A stretch of DNA of 64,000 nucleotides from Burkholderiaceae bacterium (GCA_030123545.1 CP126124.1:2604001-2668000); one strand, 5' to 3'; shown: positions 9,962 to 18,033, counted from the stretch's first letter. Numbers and translations are program-made. The notes: generated by a model from the sequence alone, not told the origin.

Positions 9962-9994
9962 GAACGGGGCTCGTGCGGCCCCGTTCTGTTTTGG
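9962..9994 (+). terminator. Rho-independent terminator after the BI-1 gene
   Basis: Perfect 9-bp stem GAACGGGGC / GCCCCGTTC with a 7-base loop, followed by TGTTTTG. It can also terminate rlmD-directed transcription only weakly, because no A-tract precedes it. Confidence 0.8.
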
Positions 9995-10015
9995 GTCTCG
10001 ATTGCGTCCCTTTGC

Positions 10016-11560
10016 CTACGCCGCATCGAACACCGCGATGCTCTCCACGTGCGCGGTGTGCGGGAACATGTTGACCACCCCCGCCGCGCTGCAGCGGTAG
10101 CCGGCCAGATGCACCAGCAGGCCGGCGTCGCGCGCCAGCGTGGCGGGATTGCAACTCACATAGACGATGCGCCGCGGTGCGGTCCACGGCGCCGTGTCGC
10201 GCGGCGGCGTGATTGCTCCCGCCGCGTCTCGCTCAGGTGCTTCAGCGGCGTCCGGTGCGCCGCCCCTGGAAGCGGTCGCATCCGCCGGCTCCGGACCGCC
10301 GCGCCCCTGCCGCAGGTCGACCAGCGCCTTCACCAACGCGAACGCGCCCTCGCGCGGCGGATCGACCAGCCATTTGTCGGCCTTACCGTGTGCCGCCAAC
10401 TGCTGTGGCGTCATCGCAAATAGGTCAGATGCTTCGAATTCTATAGCGCATAGTTCAGGTCGATCAACGGCTTGAGTCCGATTCAGCTCGTAATTGCGGC
10501 GCGCGCGTGCAACCAGCGCGGCGCTGCCCTCGACGCCCAGAACGACGCCGGCGCGGGTCGCCAGCGGCAGCGTGAAGTTGCCGAGCCCGCAGAACCAGTC
10601 GATCACGCGCTCATGCCTCTGCACGCCCAGCAGTTCGATCGCGCGGCGCACCAGCACCCGGTTGATGTGCGGATTCACCTGCGTGAAGTCGGTCGGCAGA
10701 AAAGGCATCGCGATGCCGAACTCGGGCAGCGTGTAGACGAGCGGCACGAAGTCGTCGTCGAGCCGGTGCGCAGTCTGCGGGCCGCCCGGCTGCAGCCACC
10801 ACTGCACGCCGGGATGCGCCGAGGCGAAGGCGCGCAGCCGCGCGATGTCGGCGGGGACTAGCGGCACCAGATGGCGCAGCACCAGCGCGATGCATGCGTC
10901 GCCGGCGCGATCTGCACCGCTATCGGCGCGCTCTGCATCGCCGACCGCGAGTTCGATCTGCGGACAGCGCTCGCGCGCATCCATCGCCATCAGCAGTTCG
11001 CGCAACGGCATCAGCAGCGCGCTCATCGCCGGCGGCAACACCCGGCAATCGCGCATGTCGGCCACGTAGCTGCTCTTGCGCTCGTGAAAGCCGACCAGCA
11101 CCGCGCCCTTCTTGTTCACATGGCGCACCGACAACCGGGCCCGGTAGCGGTAGCCCCAGGCCGGGCCTTCGATCGGTCGCAGGATGTTCTCAGGCCGGAC
11201 CTTGGCGAGGTGCTGCAGGTCGTCCTCCAGCACCCGCTGCTTGATCGCGAGCTGCGCCGATACATCGAGGTGCTGCATCTTGCAGCCGCCGCAGGCGCCG
11301 TCGTGCAGCCCGAAATGCGGACAGGCCGGCCGCACGCGCTGCGGCGATTCGCGCTCGACCGCGATCAGCGTCGCCTGCTCGTAGCTGCTTTTGCTGCGGC
11401 GCACGCGCGCCGACACCCGCTCGAACGGCAGCGCCCCTTCGATGAACACCACCTTGCCGCCCTCTCGGTGCGCGACGCCTTGCGCGTCGATGTCGAGCGA
11501 TTCGACCTCGAAGATTTCAGCCGGCGCGACAGCGCCACTTTTCGGTGCGGATGCGGACAT
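10016..11560 (-). CDS. rlmD: 23S rRNA (uracil-1939-C5)-methyltransferase RlmD
   Basis: 514 residues, longer than the usual 430-460. SAM-dependent m5U methyltransferase with an N-terminal TRAM domain and a [4Fe-4S] cluster. Cluster ligands: CPHFGLHDGACGGC and the Cys of MRDCRVLPP. The SAM region is RVIDWFCGLGNFTLPLA and the catalytic Cys is in YVSCNPATLARDA. The extra length comes from two places: a residue stretch encoded by an AT-rich repeat (10429-10490) and a low-complexity Gly/Pro/Ala linker (GGPEPADATASRGGAPDAAE) just before the catalytic motif. Downstream of rpoS, as in related genomes. Confidence 0.93.
   Translation of the reverse strand: MSASAPKSGAVAPAEIFEVESLDIDAQGVAHREGGKVVFIEGALPFERVSARVRRSKSSYEQATLIAVERESPQRVRPACPHFGLHDGACGGCKMQHLDVSAQLAIKQRVLEDDLQHLAKVRPENILRPIEGPAWGYRYRARLSVRHVNKKGAVLVGFHERKSSYVADMRDCRVLPPAMSALLMPLRELLMAMDARERCPQIELAVGDAERADSGADRAGDACIALVLRHLVPLVPADIARLRAFASAHPGVQWWLQPGGPQTAHRLDDDFVPLVYTLPEFGIAMPFLPTDFTQVNPHINRVLVRRAIELLGVQRHERVIDWFCGLGNFTLPLATRAGVVLGVEGSAALVARARRNYELNRTQAVDRPELCAIEFEASDLFAMTPQQLAAHGKADKWLVDPPREGAFALVKALVDLRQGRGGPEPADATASRGGAPDAAEAPERDAAGAITPPRDTAPWTAPRRIVYVSCNPATLARDAGLLVHLAGYRCSAAGVVNMFPHTAHVESIAVFDAA
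10429..10490 (+). repeat. AT-rich palindromic repeat copy 2, inside rlmD
   Basis: Core ATGCTT (10429-10434), nine bases, TAGC (10444-10447), then GCATAGTTCAG and ACGGCTTGAG, which resembles the GGCTTGAG of the feoB copy. Two mismatches in the first half of the core make it a diverged member. It is translated in frame on the rlmD strand. Confidence 0.45.
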
Positions 11561-11608
11561 GCCCGATTGTCTCAGGCCAGCCGCGACGGCGAGGGCCGCG
11601 TGCGAACG

Positions 11609-12634
11609 CTAGAGAAACGCTTCCTTGCCGATTCCGCTGCGATGCAGCTGGCGCTTGAGTTTCAGCAATGCCTCGTTCTGGATCTGGCGCACCCGCTCGC
11701 GCGTCAGGCCGAGCCGGTCGCTCAGCACCTCGAGCGTTTCCGGCTCGCGGTCACGCAGCCCGAACCGACCCTCGAGCACTTCCCTTTCGCGCAGCGTCAG
11801 CGCCTCGATCCAGCCGCCGAGCAGCCGTTCGACCTGGCGCGCCTGGGCGGTATCGGTCGGATCGACCGCGAGTTCGTCGGGCATGGTTTCGGCGAGCGAA
11901 TGGTCGTCCTCGGAGCGGTCCATGGTCGCGTCGAGCGAACGAGGCGTCTCGGCCAGCGACAGCAGATCGGCGACCTCGTGCACGTCGCGCCCGAGCAGCG
12001 CCGCGACGTCTTCGACGCGTACCCCATCAGGCCGGGACGAGAGGAACGCGATGTCGTTCTCGAGCGTGCGGCGCGCGCGCAGCACCTGTTGCAGATCGCG
12101 GATCACATGCACCGGCAGCCGGATCACGCGCGCCTGGTTCATCACCGCGCGCTCGACCGACTGGCGGATCCACCAGGTCGCGTAGGTCGAGAACCGGAAG
12201 CCCCGGTCCGGCTCGAACTTGTCGATCGCGTGCATCAGCCCGAGATTGCCCTCCTCGATCAGGTCCGACAGCGGCACGCCGCGGCCGAGGTAGCGCTTCG
12301 CGATGCTGACCACCAGGCGCAGGTTGTGCTCGATCATCGCCTGGCGCGCAAGGAAGTCGCCGTGGCGCGCGCGCGTCGCGATCCGGAACTCTTCTTCGGC
12401 GCTGAACAGCTCGGTGCGACGCACGTCGCGCAGGTACAGCGTCAGCGCGTCGCTGGATTCGCCCGGGAACTCGACCGGAATGTCGGCTGCGGCGTCTGCC
12501 GTCGTCGGCTCGATGTGCGCCAAGCCGGGGTGCGCGGCGCCCCCGTCGTGGACCGGCGGCATCCGGCTCGCGAGGCGCCCACCGTCTCGCGCATGCGGGC
12601 CCGTGCTGGCGACGAGTCCACTGCGCTTGTTCAT
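11609..12634 (-). CDS. rpoS: RNA polymerase sigma factor RpoS
   Basis: 341 residues, stationary-phase/general stress sigma factor of the sigma-70 family. Region 1.2 is DALTLYLRDVRRTELFSAEEE. Region 2 is HNLRLVVSIAKRYLGRGVPLSDLIEEGNLGLMHAIDKFEP followed by FRFSTYATWWIRQSVERAVMNQ. Region 4 is TLREREVLEGRFGLRDREPETLEVLSDRLGLTRERVRQIQ. The order nlpD-rpoS is the classical one; in other proteobacteria a major rpoS promoter lies inside nlpD. Confidence 0.96.
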   Translation of the reverse strand: MNKRSGLVASTGPHARDGGRLASRMPPVHDGGAAHPGLAHIEPTTADAAADIPVEFPGESSDALTLYLRDVRRTELFSAEEEFRIATRARHGDFLARQAMIEHNLRLVVSIAKRYLGRGVPLSDLIEEGNLGLMHAIDKFEPDRGFRFSTYATWWIRQSVERAVMNQARVIRLPVHVIRDLQQVLRARRTLENDIAFLSSRPDGVRVEDVAALLGRDVHEVADLLSLAETPRSLDATMDRSEDDHSLAETMPDELAVDPTDTAQARQVERLLGGWIEALTLREREVLEGRFGLRDREPETLEVLSDRLGLTRERVRQIQNEALLKLKRQLHRSGIGKEAFL

Positions 12635-12640
12635 GAAAAC

Positions 12641-13519
12641 CTACCTCGGTGGAAGATATTTCAGCGGATCGACCGGTTTGCCCTGGCGCCTGATTTCGAA
12701 ATGCAGTTCGACGCGATCGGCGTCGGTGTTGCCCATCTCGGCAATCTTCTGCCCCTTGCGCACGAACTGGTCTTCCTTCACCAGCAGAACCTTGTTGTGC
12801 GCATAGGCGGTCAGGTAGGTGTTGTTGTGCTTGAGGATAACCAGATTGCCATAGCCGCGCAATCCCGCGCCGGCGTAGACGACGCGGCCATCGGCCGCGG
12901 CCAGCACCGGCTCGCCCGCCTTGCCGCCGATGTCGATGCCCTTGTTCTTCGCGTCGTCGAAATTCGCGAGCAACGGGCCACCCTGCGTCGGCCAGATCCA
13001 TGCAATATCGTCGTCACTGCCCGGTGCGGGCACGGGATTCGGCATCGGTGTCGGCGCGGGCGCAATCGACGCGACCACCGGTGCCGACGACTTCGGTGCG
13101 CTCACCGCGGCGGCCGCGGGCGCCGCCCCGACCGGCGTCACCGCCGACGATGCGACCGGCCGCGCGACCACGCCGGACTCGCTCACCGGCGGCACCACGC
13201 GCAGCACCTGCCCGACCTCGATCACGTTCGGGTTGTCGAGGTTGTTCCAGCGCGCCAGATCGCGCCAGGCCTGGCCGGTGTCGAGCGCGATGCGCATGAT
13301 CGTGTCGCCGGGACGCACCGTGTAGTAGCCGGGCTTGCCGGCGTTCTCGATGCCCGGCGGCGGCTTGGTCGCGGCAACGGCCTCTGACGCCGCGGCGCCG
13401 ACGCTTCGGTTGTCGACCGGCGCATTGTTGTCGCTATTGAACGAGGAGCACCCCGCCACAGCGGCACCGAGCAGCAACGCAAAGAGCGCCATCCATCCCC
13501 GTCGTCGAATCCCCTGCAT
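12641..13519 (-). CDS. nlpD: LysM/M23 murein hydrolase activator lipoprotein NlpD
   Basis: 292 residues. Lipoprotein signal with lipobox AVAGC (Cys near residue 24). A LysM domain at about 65-110 (GYYTVRPGDTIMRIALDTGQAWRDLARWNNLDNPNVIEVGQVL) is followed by a Pro/Ala linker and a C-terminal LytM/M23 domain. The metal-binding positions are not all retained: the start of the domain reads ANFDDAKNKGIDIGG, where active enzymes have HxGxD. A degenerate, activating (amidase-stimulating) role is therefore likely, as known for NlpD. Six bases before rpoS. Confidence 0.93.
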   Translation of the reverse strand: MQGIRRRGWMALFALLLGAAVAGCSSFNSDNNAPVDNRSVGAAASEAVAATKPPPGIENAGKPGYYTVRPGDTIMRIALDTGQAWRDLARWNNLDNPNVIEVGQVLRVVPPVSESGVVARPVASSAVTPVGAAPAAAAVSAPKSSAPVVASIAPAPTPMPNPVPAPGSDDDIAWIWPTQGGPLLANFDDAKNKGIDIGGKAGEPVLAAADGRVVYAGAGLRGYGNLVILKHNNTYLTAYAHNKVLLVKEDQFVRKGQKIAEMGNTDADRVELHFEIRRQGKPVDPLKYLPPR

Positions 13520-13530
13520 GTCCAATTCCT

Positions 13531-14331
13531 TCAAGCAACACCGGATTTTAAAGGGACAAAGTGAACCGTCTCCAGAACGCTGCGGCGCACGCCCTGCGCG
13601 AGCTTGTCGATCACGACCAGCGCCTGCTGCCGCCCGTCGTAGAGCGGCGCGACGATGCGCCCGCCGACCGCGATCTGATCGATCCACGGCTGCGGAATCG
13701 ACGACCCGCCGGCCGCGGCAATGATGCCGGCATACGGCGCGCCCTGCGCGAAGCCCTGCATGCCGTCGCCGAACAGCAGGTGCAGGTTCGGCAGCCGCAG
13801 CGGCCGCAGGTTCGCGCGCGCCTTCTCGTGCAGGCCGCGCAAGCGCTCGATCGAATAGACCTCGCGCGCGAGCCGGCTCAGCAGCGCGGCCTGGTAGCCG
13901 CAACCGGTGCCGACCTCGAGCAGCCGGCCGCCCCTACGCTCGGCTGCGCCGATGCCCTGCAGCAGCAGCTCGATCATGCGCGCGACCACGCTCGGTTTCG
14001 AGATCGTCTGGCCGAGCCCGATCGGCAGGCTGGTGTCTTCGTACGCCTGGTTCACCAGCGCGCTGTCGACGAAGCGGTGCCGCTCGATCGCGCCCAGCGC
14101 GGCGAGCAGTTCGGGATGCGCGATGCCCTGCTGCGCGAGCCTGCGCACCATGCGTTCGCGCACCGCGCTCGAGTCGAGCCCGACGCCATGCGCGCGCGTC
14201 GCGACGCCGATATTTACATCATTTCGGGCTGAAGCCGATACCCCATCTGCGTTTATTGCTATCTTTTTCGTAGTTGGCGGCGGCACCGCGGCCGCCGCCT
14301 GCGCCGGGAACAGCGGACGCCGCGCCATCAT
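13531..14331 (-). CDS. pcm: Protein-L-isoaspartate O-methyltransferase
   Basis: 266 residues. Repairs isoaspartyl residues in aged proteins using SAM. The SAM motif I is LLEVGTGCGYQAALLSRL. The substrate-side motif SKPSVVARMIELL and the C-terminal PQPWIDQIAVGGRIVAPL are typical. The first 50 residues are not conserved in the family, and part of them (KKIAINADGVSASARNDVN) is encoded by an AT-rich repeat. The start at 14331 overlaps the surE stop as ATGA, so this extended N-terminus is probably translated; an internal start at MVRRLAQQG would give a normal-length enzyme. Confidence 0.93.
   Translation of the reverse strand: MMARRPLFPAQAAAAVPPPTTKKIAINADGVSASARNDVNIGVATRAHGVGLDSSAVRERMVRRLAQQGIAHPELLAALGAIERHRFVDSALVNQAYEDTSLPIGLGQTISKPSVVARMIELLLQGIGAAERRGGRLLEVGTGCGYQAALLSRLAREVYSIERLRGLHEKARANLRPLRLPNLHLLFGDGMQGFAQGAPYAGIIAAAGGSSIPQPWIDQIAVGGRIVAPLYDGRQQALVVIDKLAQGVRRSVLETVHFVPLKSGVA
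14212..14274 (+). repeat. AT-rich palindromic repeat copy 3, inside pcm
   Basis: Core TTGCTA (14256-14261), nine bases, TAGT (14271-14274). On the minus strand the tail after the core reads ATAAACGCAGATGGGG, closely matching ATAAGCGAAGAATGGG of the feoB copy. It encodes part of the non-conserved Pcm N-terminus without a stop. Confidence 0.6.
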
Positions 14332-15161
14332 CCGCCCTCGCCTGCGTCCGACTGCCGCGCCGCCGTCTGCGTAACAGACTGCGCCGCCGCCTGCGCCACG
14401 GTCTGCGCCACGGTCTGCGCCCAGTAGCGCAGATGCTCGTGGTCGGTCAGATCGACTTTGAGCGGCGTCACCGTCACATGGCCCTGGTGCGACGCATGGA
14501 AGTCCGTGCCCTCGGCCTCGTCCTTCGCCGGCCCCGCGCCGCCGATCCAGTACATGGTCTCGCCGCGCGGGTTCATCTGCATGATCACCTTCTCGGCCGA
14601 ATGCCGGCGCCCGAGCCGGCAGATCTTCAATGGCTTGAGTTGGTCCAGCGGCAGGTTCGGAATGTTGACGTTCAGCAGCCAGGGTTCGGCGCCCGGCGCC
14701 AGGCCCTGCAAGCCATGCCGCGTGATCCGCAGCACGAGGTCGCGCGCCGCAAGCGCCGCCGCGTCGATCTCGCGCCAGCCCTTCTCGACCTGCGAGATCG
14801 CGAGCGCCGGAATGCCGAACAGATAGCCTTCCATCGCCGCGCCGACGGTGCCTGAATAAATCGTGTCGTCGCCCATGTTCGCGCCGTTGTTGATGCCCGA
14901 GATCACCAGGTCCGGCCGGTACTGCAGCAGGCCGGTCAGCGCGATATGCACGCAATCGGCCGGCGTGCCGTTGACGTAGCGGAAGCCGTTCGGTGCCTTG
15001 CTCACGTACAGCGGCGAATTGAGCGTGAGCGCGTTCGACTTCGCGCTGTTGTTGTGCTCGGGCGCGACCACGTCGATCTCGGCGAAGTCGCGCAACGCGT
15101 CGTGCAGCGCATTGAGGCCGCGCGCCTGGTAGCCGTCGTCGTTCGAGAGCAGGATTCTCAT
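14328..15161 (-). CDS. surE: 5'/3'-nucleotidase SurE
   Basis: 277 residues. Metal-dependent nucleotidase/exopolyphosphatase of the stationary-phase survival group. Active-site segments: N-terminal ILLSNDDGYQARG, EHNNSAKSNALT, the NGTPADCVHIAL motif, and ISGINNGANMGDDTIYSGTVGAAMEG. After the normal end (about residue 250) a tail of short Ala-Gln-Thr/Ser-Val units (AQTVAQTVAQAAAQSVTQ) is encoded by tandem 12-base repeats, which is unusual. First gene of the surE-pcm-nlpD-rpoS series. Confidence 0.95.
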   Translation of the reverse strand: MRILLSNDDGYQARGLNALHDALRDFAEIDVVAPEHNNSAKSNALTLNSPLYVSKAPNGFRYVNGTPADCVHIALTGLLQYRPDLVISGINNGANMGDDTIYSGTVGAAMEGYLFGIPALAISQVEKGWREIDAAALAARDLVLRITRHGLQGLAPGAEPWLLNVNIPNLPLDQLKPLKICRLGRRHSAEKVIMQMNPRGETMYWIGGAGPAKDEAEGTDFHASHQGHVTVTPLKVDLTDHEHLRYWAQTVAQTVAQAAAQSVTQTAARQSDAGEGG

Positions 15162-15305
15162 GGCCGTCAGCGAATGCAACCGATTGTAGGTGCCACACGT
15201 TGGGCGAGGCGGGGCCGCCGGTGCTCCGTCCATCGCGTCTCTGCCGGGACAACCGTGCCTGCGCCGCGCCTCTATCATCGGGCTCGATTCACCGGAAGGA
15301 CATCC

Positions 15306-16283
15306 ATGCACGCCTGGCTTTGCGAAAACCCTATCGGCGCCGATGCGCTCGCCTGGAAGGAACTGCCGACCCCGGCTCCGAAGGCGGGCGAGGTGCTGAT
15401 CGAAATCCGGGCCGCGAGCCTGAATTTTCCCGATCTGCTGATCGTGCAGAACAAGTACCAGTTCAAGCCGCCGCTGCCGTTCGTGCCGGGCTCCGAATAC
15501 GCCGGCGTGGTGCGGGCGCTGGGCGACGGCGTGACGCAGCTCAAGGTGGGTCAGCCGGTCGCCTGCCTGTCCGGCACCGGGGGCTTCGCGACGCACACGA
15601 TCGCCGAAGCCGCGCGCTGCATGCCGCTGCCGGCCGGCTTTCCGTTCGTCGATGCGGCCGCGTTCATCATGACCTACGCGACCTCGCACCATGCGCTGCT
15701 GGACCGGGCGCAGTTGAAAAGCGGCGAGACCGTGCTGGTGCTGGGCGCGGCCGGCGGCGTCGGCACCGCGGCGACCCAGATCGCGAAGGCGGTCGGCGCG
15801 CGCGTGATCGCGGCAGCGTCCAGCGACGAGAAATGCGCGCTGTGCCGATCGATCGGCGCCGACGCGACGATCAACTACCGATCCGAGAACCTGCGCGACG
15901 CGATCAAGGCCGCCACCGGCGGGCACGGCCCCGACGTGATCTACGACCCGGTCGGCGGCGAGTTCGCCGAACCCGCGTTCCGCTCGATCGCCTGGCGCGG
16001 CCGCTACCTGGTGGTCGGCTTCGCAGCCGGGCCGATTCCATCGCTGCCGCTGAACCTGCCGCTGCTGAAAGGTGCGTCCATCGTCGGCGTGTTCTGGGGC
16101 GACTACGCGAAGCGCGAGCCCAAGGCGAACGCCGCGATGATGATGGAACTCGCGCAGTGGTATGCGCAGGGCAAGATCAAGCCGGTGATCGACCGCACGA
16201 TGGCGATGGGTGAACTCAAGACCGCCTATGCGCACATGGGCTCGCGCGGCGTGAAGGGCAAGCTGGTGCTGGTGAACGGATGA
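15306..16283 (+). CDS. NADPH:quinone oxidoreductase-like MDR enzyme
   Basis: 325 residues of the medium-chain dehydrogenase/reductase superfamily, zinc-independent quinone oxidoreductase branch. N-terminal GroES-like domain (PGSEYAGVVRALGDGVTQLKVGQPV), nucleotide-binding motif VLVLGAAGGVGTAATQIAKAVGARVIA, and C-terminal PVIDRTMAMGELKTAYAHMGSRGVKGKLVL. Zinc-ligand Cys residues are absent. GGAAGGA precedes the ATG by five bases. Probably reduces quinones or other enones with NADPH; the substrate cannot be read from sequence. Divergent from surE. Confidence 0.88.
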   Translation: MHAWLCENPIGADALAWKELPTPAPKAGEVLIEIRAASLNFPDLLIVQNKYQFKPPLPFVPGSEYAGVVRALGDGVTQLKVGQPVACLSGTGGFATHTIAEAARCMPLPAGFPFVDAAAFIMTYATSHHALLDRAQLKSGETVLVLGAAGGVGTAATQIAKAVGARVIAAASSDEKCALCRSIGADATINYRSENLRDAIKAATGGHGPDVIYDPVGGEFAEPAFRSIAWRGRYLVVGFAAGPIPSLPLNLPLLKGASIVGVFWGDYAKREPKANAAMMMELAQWYAQGKIKPVIDRTMAMGELKTAYAHMGSRGVKGKLVLVNG

Positions 16284-16416
16284 TTTGACGCGGCGGCGCG
16301 CACCGAGCCCTGGGCTTGCGGCGTAGCCGTAACCGAGCCGATTCCCATACGGCGCCAGACGGGGTAGATTCGCAGCCATGGGCACTTCACCGAAGAGGGG
16401 CGACGACAGGAGCGGC

Positions 16417-17250
16417 ATGAACTCCGGCGCATGGCGCGCCGTGCCGATCATCATCGTTCTGGCCATCGTCGCAGCCATCGCCTACTGGTGGTGGAACGGC
16501 CACCGGCCGGCCGCCGTGGTCACCGCGCCCGAGCCTGCGACATCGGCGCCGCAAGCGCCGGCACCCCTTGCGACGGCCTCCGCGCCGACCGAGCCTGCGA
16601 TTCAGTATCCGGTGCAGGCTTCGACGGCGACACCGCTCGAGCCTTCCGGTATTGCCGGAGCCCTGGTCGAGCTGCTGGGCCGCAAGGCCACGAACGCCTT
16701 TCTGCAACTCGACGACTTCCCGCGCCGGTTTGTCGCGACCGTGGACAACCTGGGCCGCTCGTATGCAGCGGCTTCGCTCTGGCCCATCAATCCGACGCCC
16801 GGCCGCTTCAAGGTGGAAAAGCGCGGCGGCAGCACGGTCATTTCGGCGGACAACAGCCAGCGCTACACCCCGCTGGTGCTGCTGGCCGAATCGGTCGACA
16901 CCCGCAAGGCCGTCGATCTCTACATCCGCCTCTACCCGTTGTTGCAGCGCGCGTACCAGGATCTTGGCTTCCCCAAGGGCTATTTCAACGACCGGCTGAT
17001 CCAGGTGATCGACCTGCTGCTGGCCAGTCCCGATCCTGGCTATCCGATCGAGGTGCAGTTGATCGACGTGAAGGGCCCGGAGCCGTCGGTCACACCCTGG
17101 GTCCGCTACGAATATGCCGACCCGGCGCTGGAGTCGCTGACTTCCGGCCAGAAGATCATGGTGCGCGTCGGTTCGGTCAACGAGCGCCGATTGAAGGCCA
17201 AGCTGTCGGCACTGCGCAAGGAACTGCTCGGTCGCGTCGTGCCGCGCTGA
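16417..17250 (+). CDS. DUF3014 membrane-anchored protein
   Basis: 277 residues. One N-terminal membrane span (VPIIIVLAIVAAIAYWWW, about 7-24) and a Pro/Ala-rich linker lead to a DUF3014 domain (FPRRFVATVDNLGRSYAAASLWPINPTPGRF ... YTPLVLLAESVDTRKAVDLYIRLYPLLQRAYQDLGFPKGYFNDRLIQVID). Function unknown; a periplasmic location is inferred. The start at 16417 is preferred over 16378 because AGGAG lies five bases upstream. Last core gene before the integrated element. Confidence 0.85.
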   Translation: MNSGAWRAVPIIIVLAIVAAIAYWWWNGHRPAAVVTAPEPATSAPQAPAPLATASAPTEPAIQYPVQASTATPLEPSGIAGALVELLGRKATNAFLQLDDFPRRFVATVDNLGRSYAAASLWPINPTPGRFKVEKRGGSTVISADNSQRYTPLVLLAESVDTRKAVDLYIRLYPLLQRAYQDLGFPKGYFNDRLIQVIDLLLASPDPGYPIEVQLIDVKGPEPSVTPWVRYEYADPALESLTSGQKIMVRVGSVNERRLKAKLSALRKELLGRVVPR

Positions 17251-17295
17251 TGCATCGCGGTCCGCCGGGAACGACAAAGCCCGCGCGCTGCGGGC

Positions 17296-17312
17296 GCTGA
17301 TGGGTGTCGAAC
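17296..17312 (+). repeat. Probable att remnant resembling the tRNA-His 3' end
   Basis: GCTGATGGGTGTCGAAC matches the tRNA-His gene end GCTGATGGGACTCGAAC at 15 of 17 positions, in the same orientation. It lies where the far attachment site of an element inserted at that tRNA should be. It could be coincidence. Confidence 0.45.
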
Positions 17313-17364
17313 ATCAGGCGCTAGCCCGCATGAATGCTAGGTTTGCCGGACGCGGCCACGAAAA

Positions 17365-17389
17365 ATACCAACAGAAATACCAACAATTT
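17365..17389 (+). repeat. Left-end integrase-type direct repeats
   Basis: ATACCAACA occurs twice with a 12-base period (17365-17373 and 17377-17385). The 22 bases from 17368 recur at the right end (25644-25665) with a single mismatch. Together with inverted copies near the integrase these look like arm-type binding sites; alternatively they are the recombination core itself. Confidence 0.6.
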
Positions 17390-17390
17390 C

Positions 17391-17490
17391 CCGAGTGTCG
17401 CGACAGCGCCACGCACCAACTCGGGCGCGCCTCGATCCAGTCATAGACCGTGCGCCACGCCGGCATGCCAGGCTCCCGGCAAATCGCGCT
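17391..17490 (-). pseudogene. Remnant of a phage terminase small subunit-like gene
   Basis: On the minus strand one frame reads SAICREPGMPAWRTVYDWIEARPSW. This is very like the helix-turn-helix segment of phage terminase small subunits (pattern ICREPGMP-x-x-TVYDW). Upstream the similarity fades, and downstream it runs into the ATACCAACA repeats, so only a fragment is left. It supports a phage or phage-satellite origin of the element. The whole stretch 17251-17627 otherwise holds no supported gene. Confidence 0.45.
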
Positions 17491-17627
17491 GGCAAAGCAG
17501 GTCGCGCACGGCGACGTAGGCGGCTTGGCCGGGACCTCGGGTAAGCCCCGTTGCGTTCATGTGCGTGGGTGATGATGCTCGCCCATCGCATCCGCGCCGG
17601 ATGATGCTCTCATAACTGGACACAGGG

Positions 17628-18002
17628 ATGAAGCCTCTTTTTTTGGTTTTCTGCGTCGCTGGATTGTTGGCAGGCTGCGCCGGTAACTTAAAACTGCTCG
17701 AAGATGGCAAAGTGAGTTACGGGAAGTGGAACGGTATTACCAGAAATATCGAGGCCACCATCGACGGAAAAGAGTACCGCGGCACCTTTGAGCGAACCGC
17801 GAACGTCGGCTATGGGGTTGGGTTTAGTGGTGCGCACGTAGGATCGGCTGTGGCCGTTGGCAGCAATGGAGGCGGCCAAGCGGTGCTTACCTCCGAGGAT
17901 GGAAAGGTGATCCAGTGCGTCTTTAGCGCCAGCTTCGGCCATGGTCAGGGGCAGTGCGAAGGCATGGATGGGCGACGTTTCGTTCTCGTCATTGGGGACT
18001 AG
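17628..18002 (+). CDS. Small lipoprotein, element cargo
   Basis: 124 residues. Signal peptide MKPLFLVFCVAGLLAGC with lipobox LAGC (Cys 17) predicts a membrane-anchored lipoprotein. The mature part has YGKWNGITRNIEATIDGKEYRGTFE, a Gly/Val-rich stretch and two Cys (IQCVFSA, GQCEG) that could pair. I do not recognise a named family. Base composition is clearly less GC-rich than core genes, fitting transferred DNA. It is convergent with the element's main operon, from which the IS256 insertion separates it. Function unknown. Confidence 0.75.
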   Translation: MKPLFLVFCVAGLLAGCAGNLKLLEDGKVSYGKWNGITRNIEATIDGKEYRGTFERTANVGYGVGFSGAHVGSAVAVGSNGGGQAVLTSEDGKVIQCVFSASFGHGQGQCEGMDGRRFVLVIGD

Positions 18003-18033
18003 TATCAAAGCACGCGCAGCAACGCGTGACGCC

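Noticed and set aside
12641..13000. NlpD as an active M23 endopeptidase
   Set aside because: The first metal-binding motif reads ANFDDAKNKGIDIGG, without the HxGxD needed, so it is called a degenerate activator.
10871..13387. 838-codon plus-strand frame across rlmD, rpoS and nlpD
   Set aside because: It is antisense to three well-supported genes and has low-complexity Arg/His-rich content.
14328..16478. 716-codon minus-strand frame that could extend surE upstream
   Set aside because: The SurE family start is MRILLSNDDG at 15161; the extra part is antisense to the quinone-oxidoreductase gene.
17251..17627. Additional small genes between the DUF3014 and lipoprotein genes
   Set aside because: Open frames here are short, overlap each other in several frames and run across the repeat; only the TerS-like segment has recognisable content.
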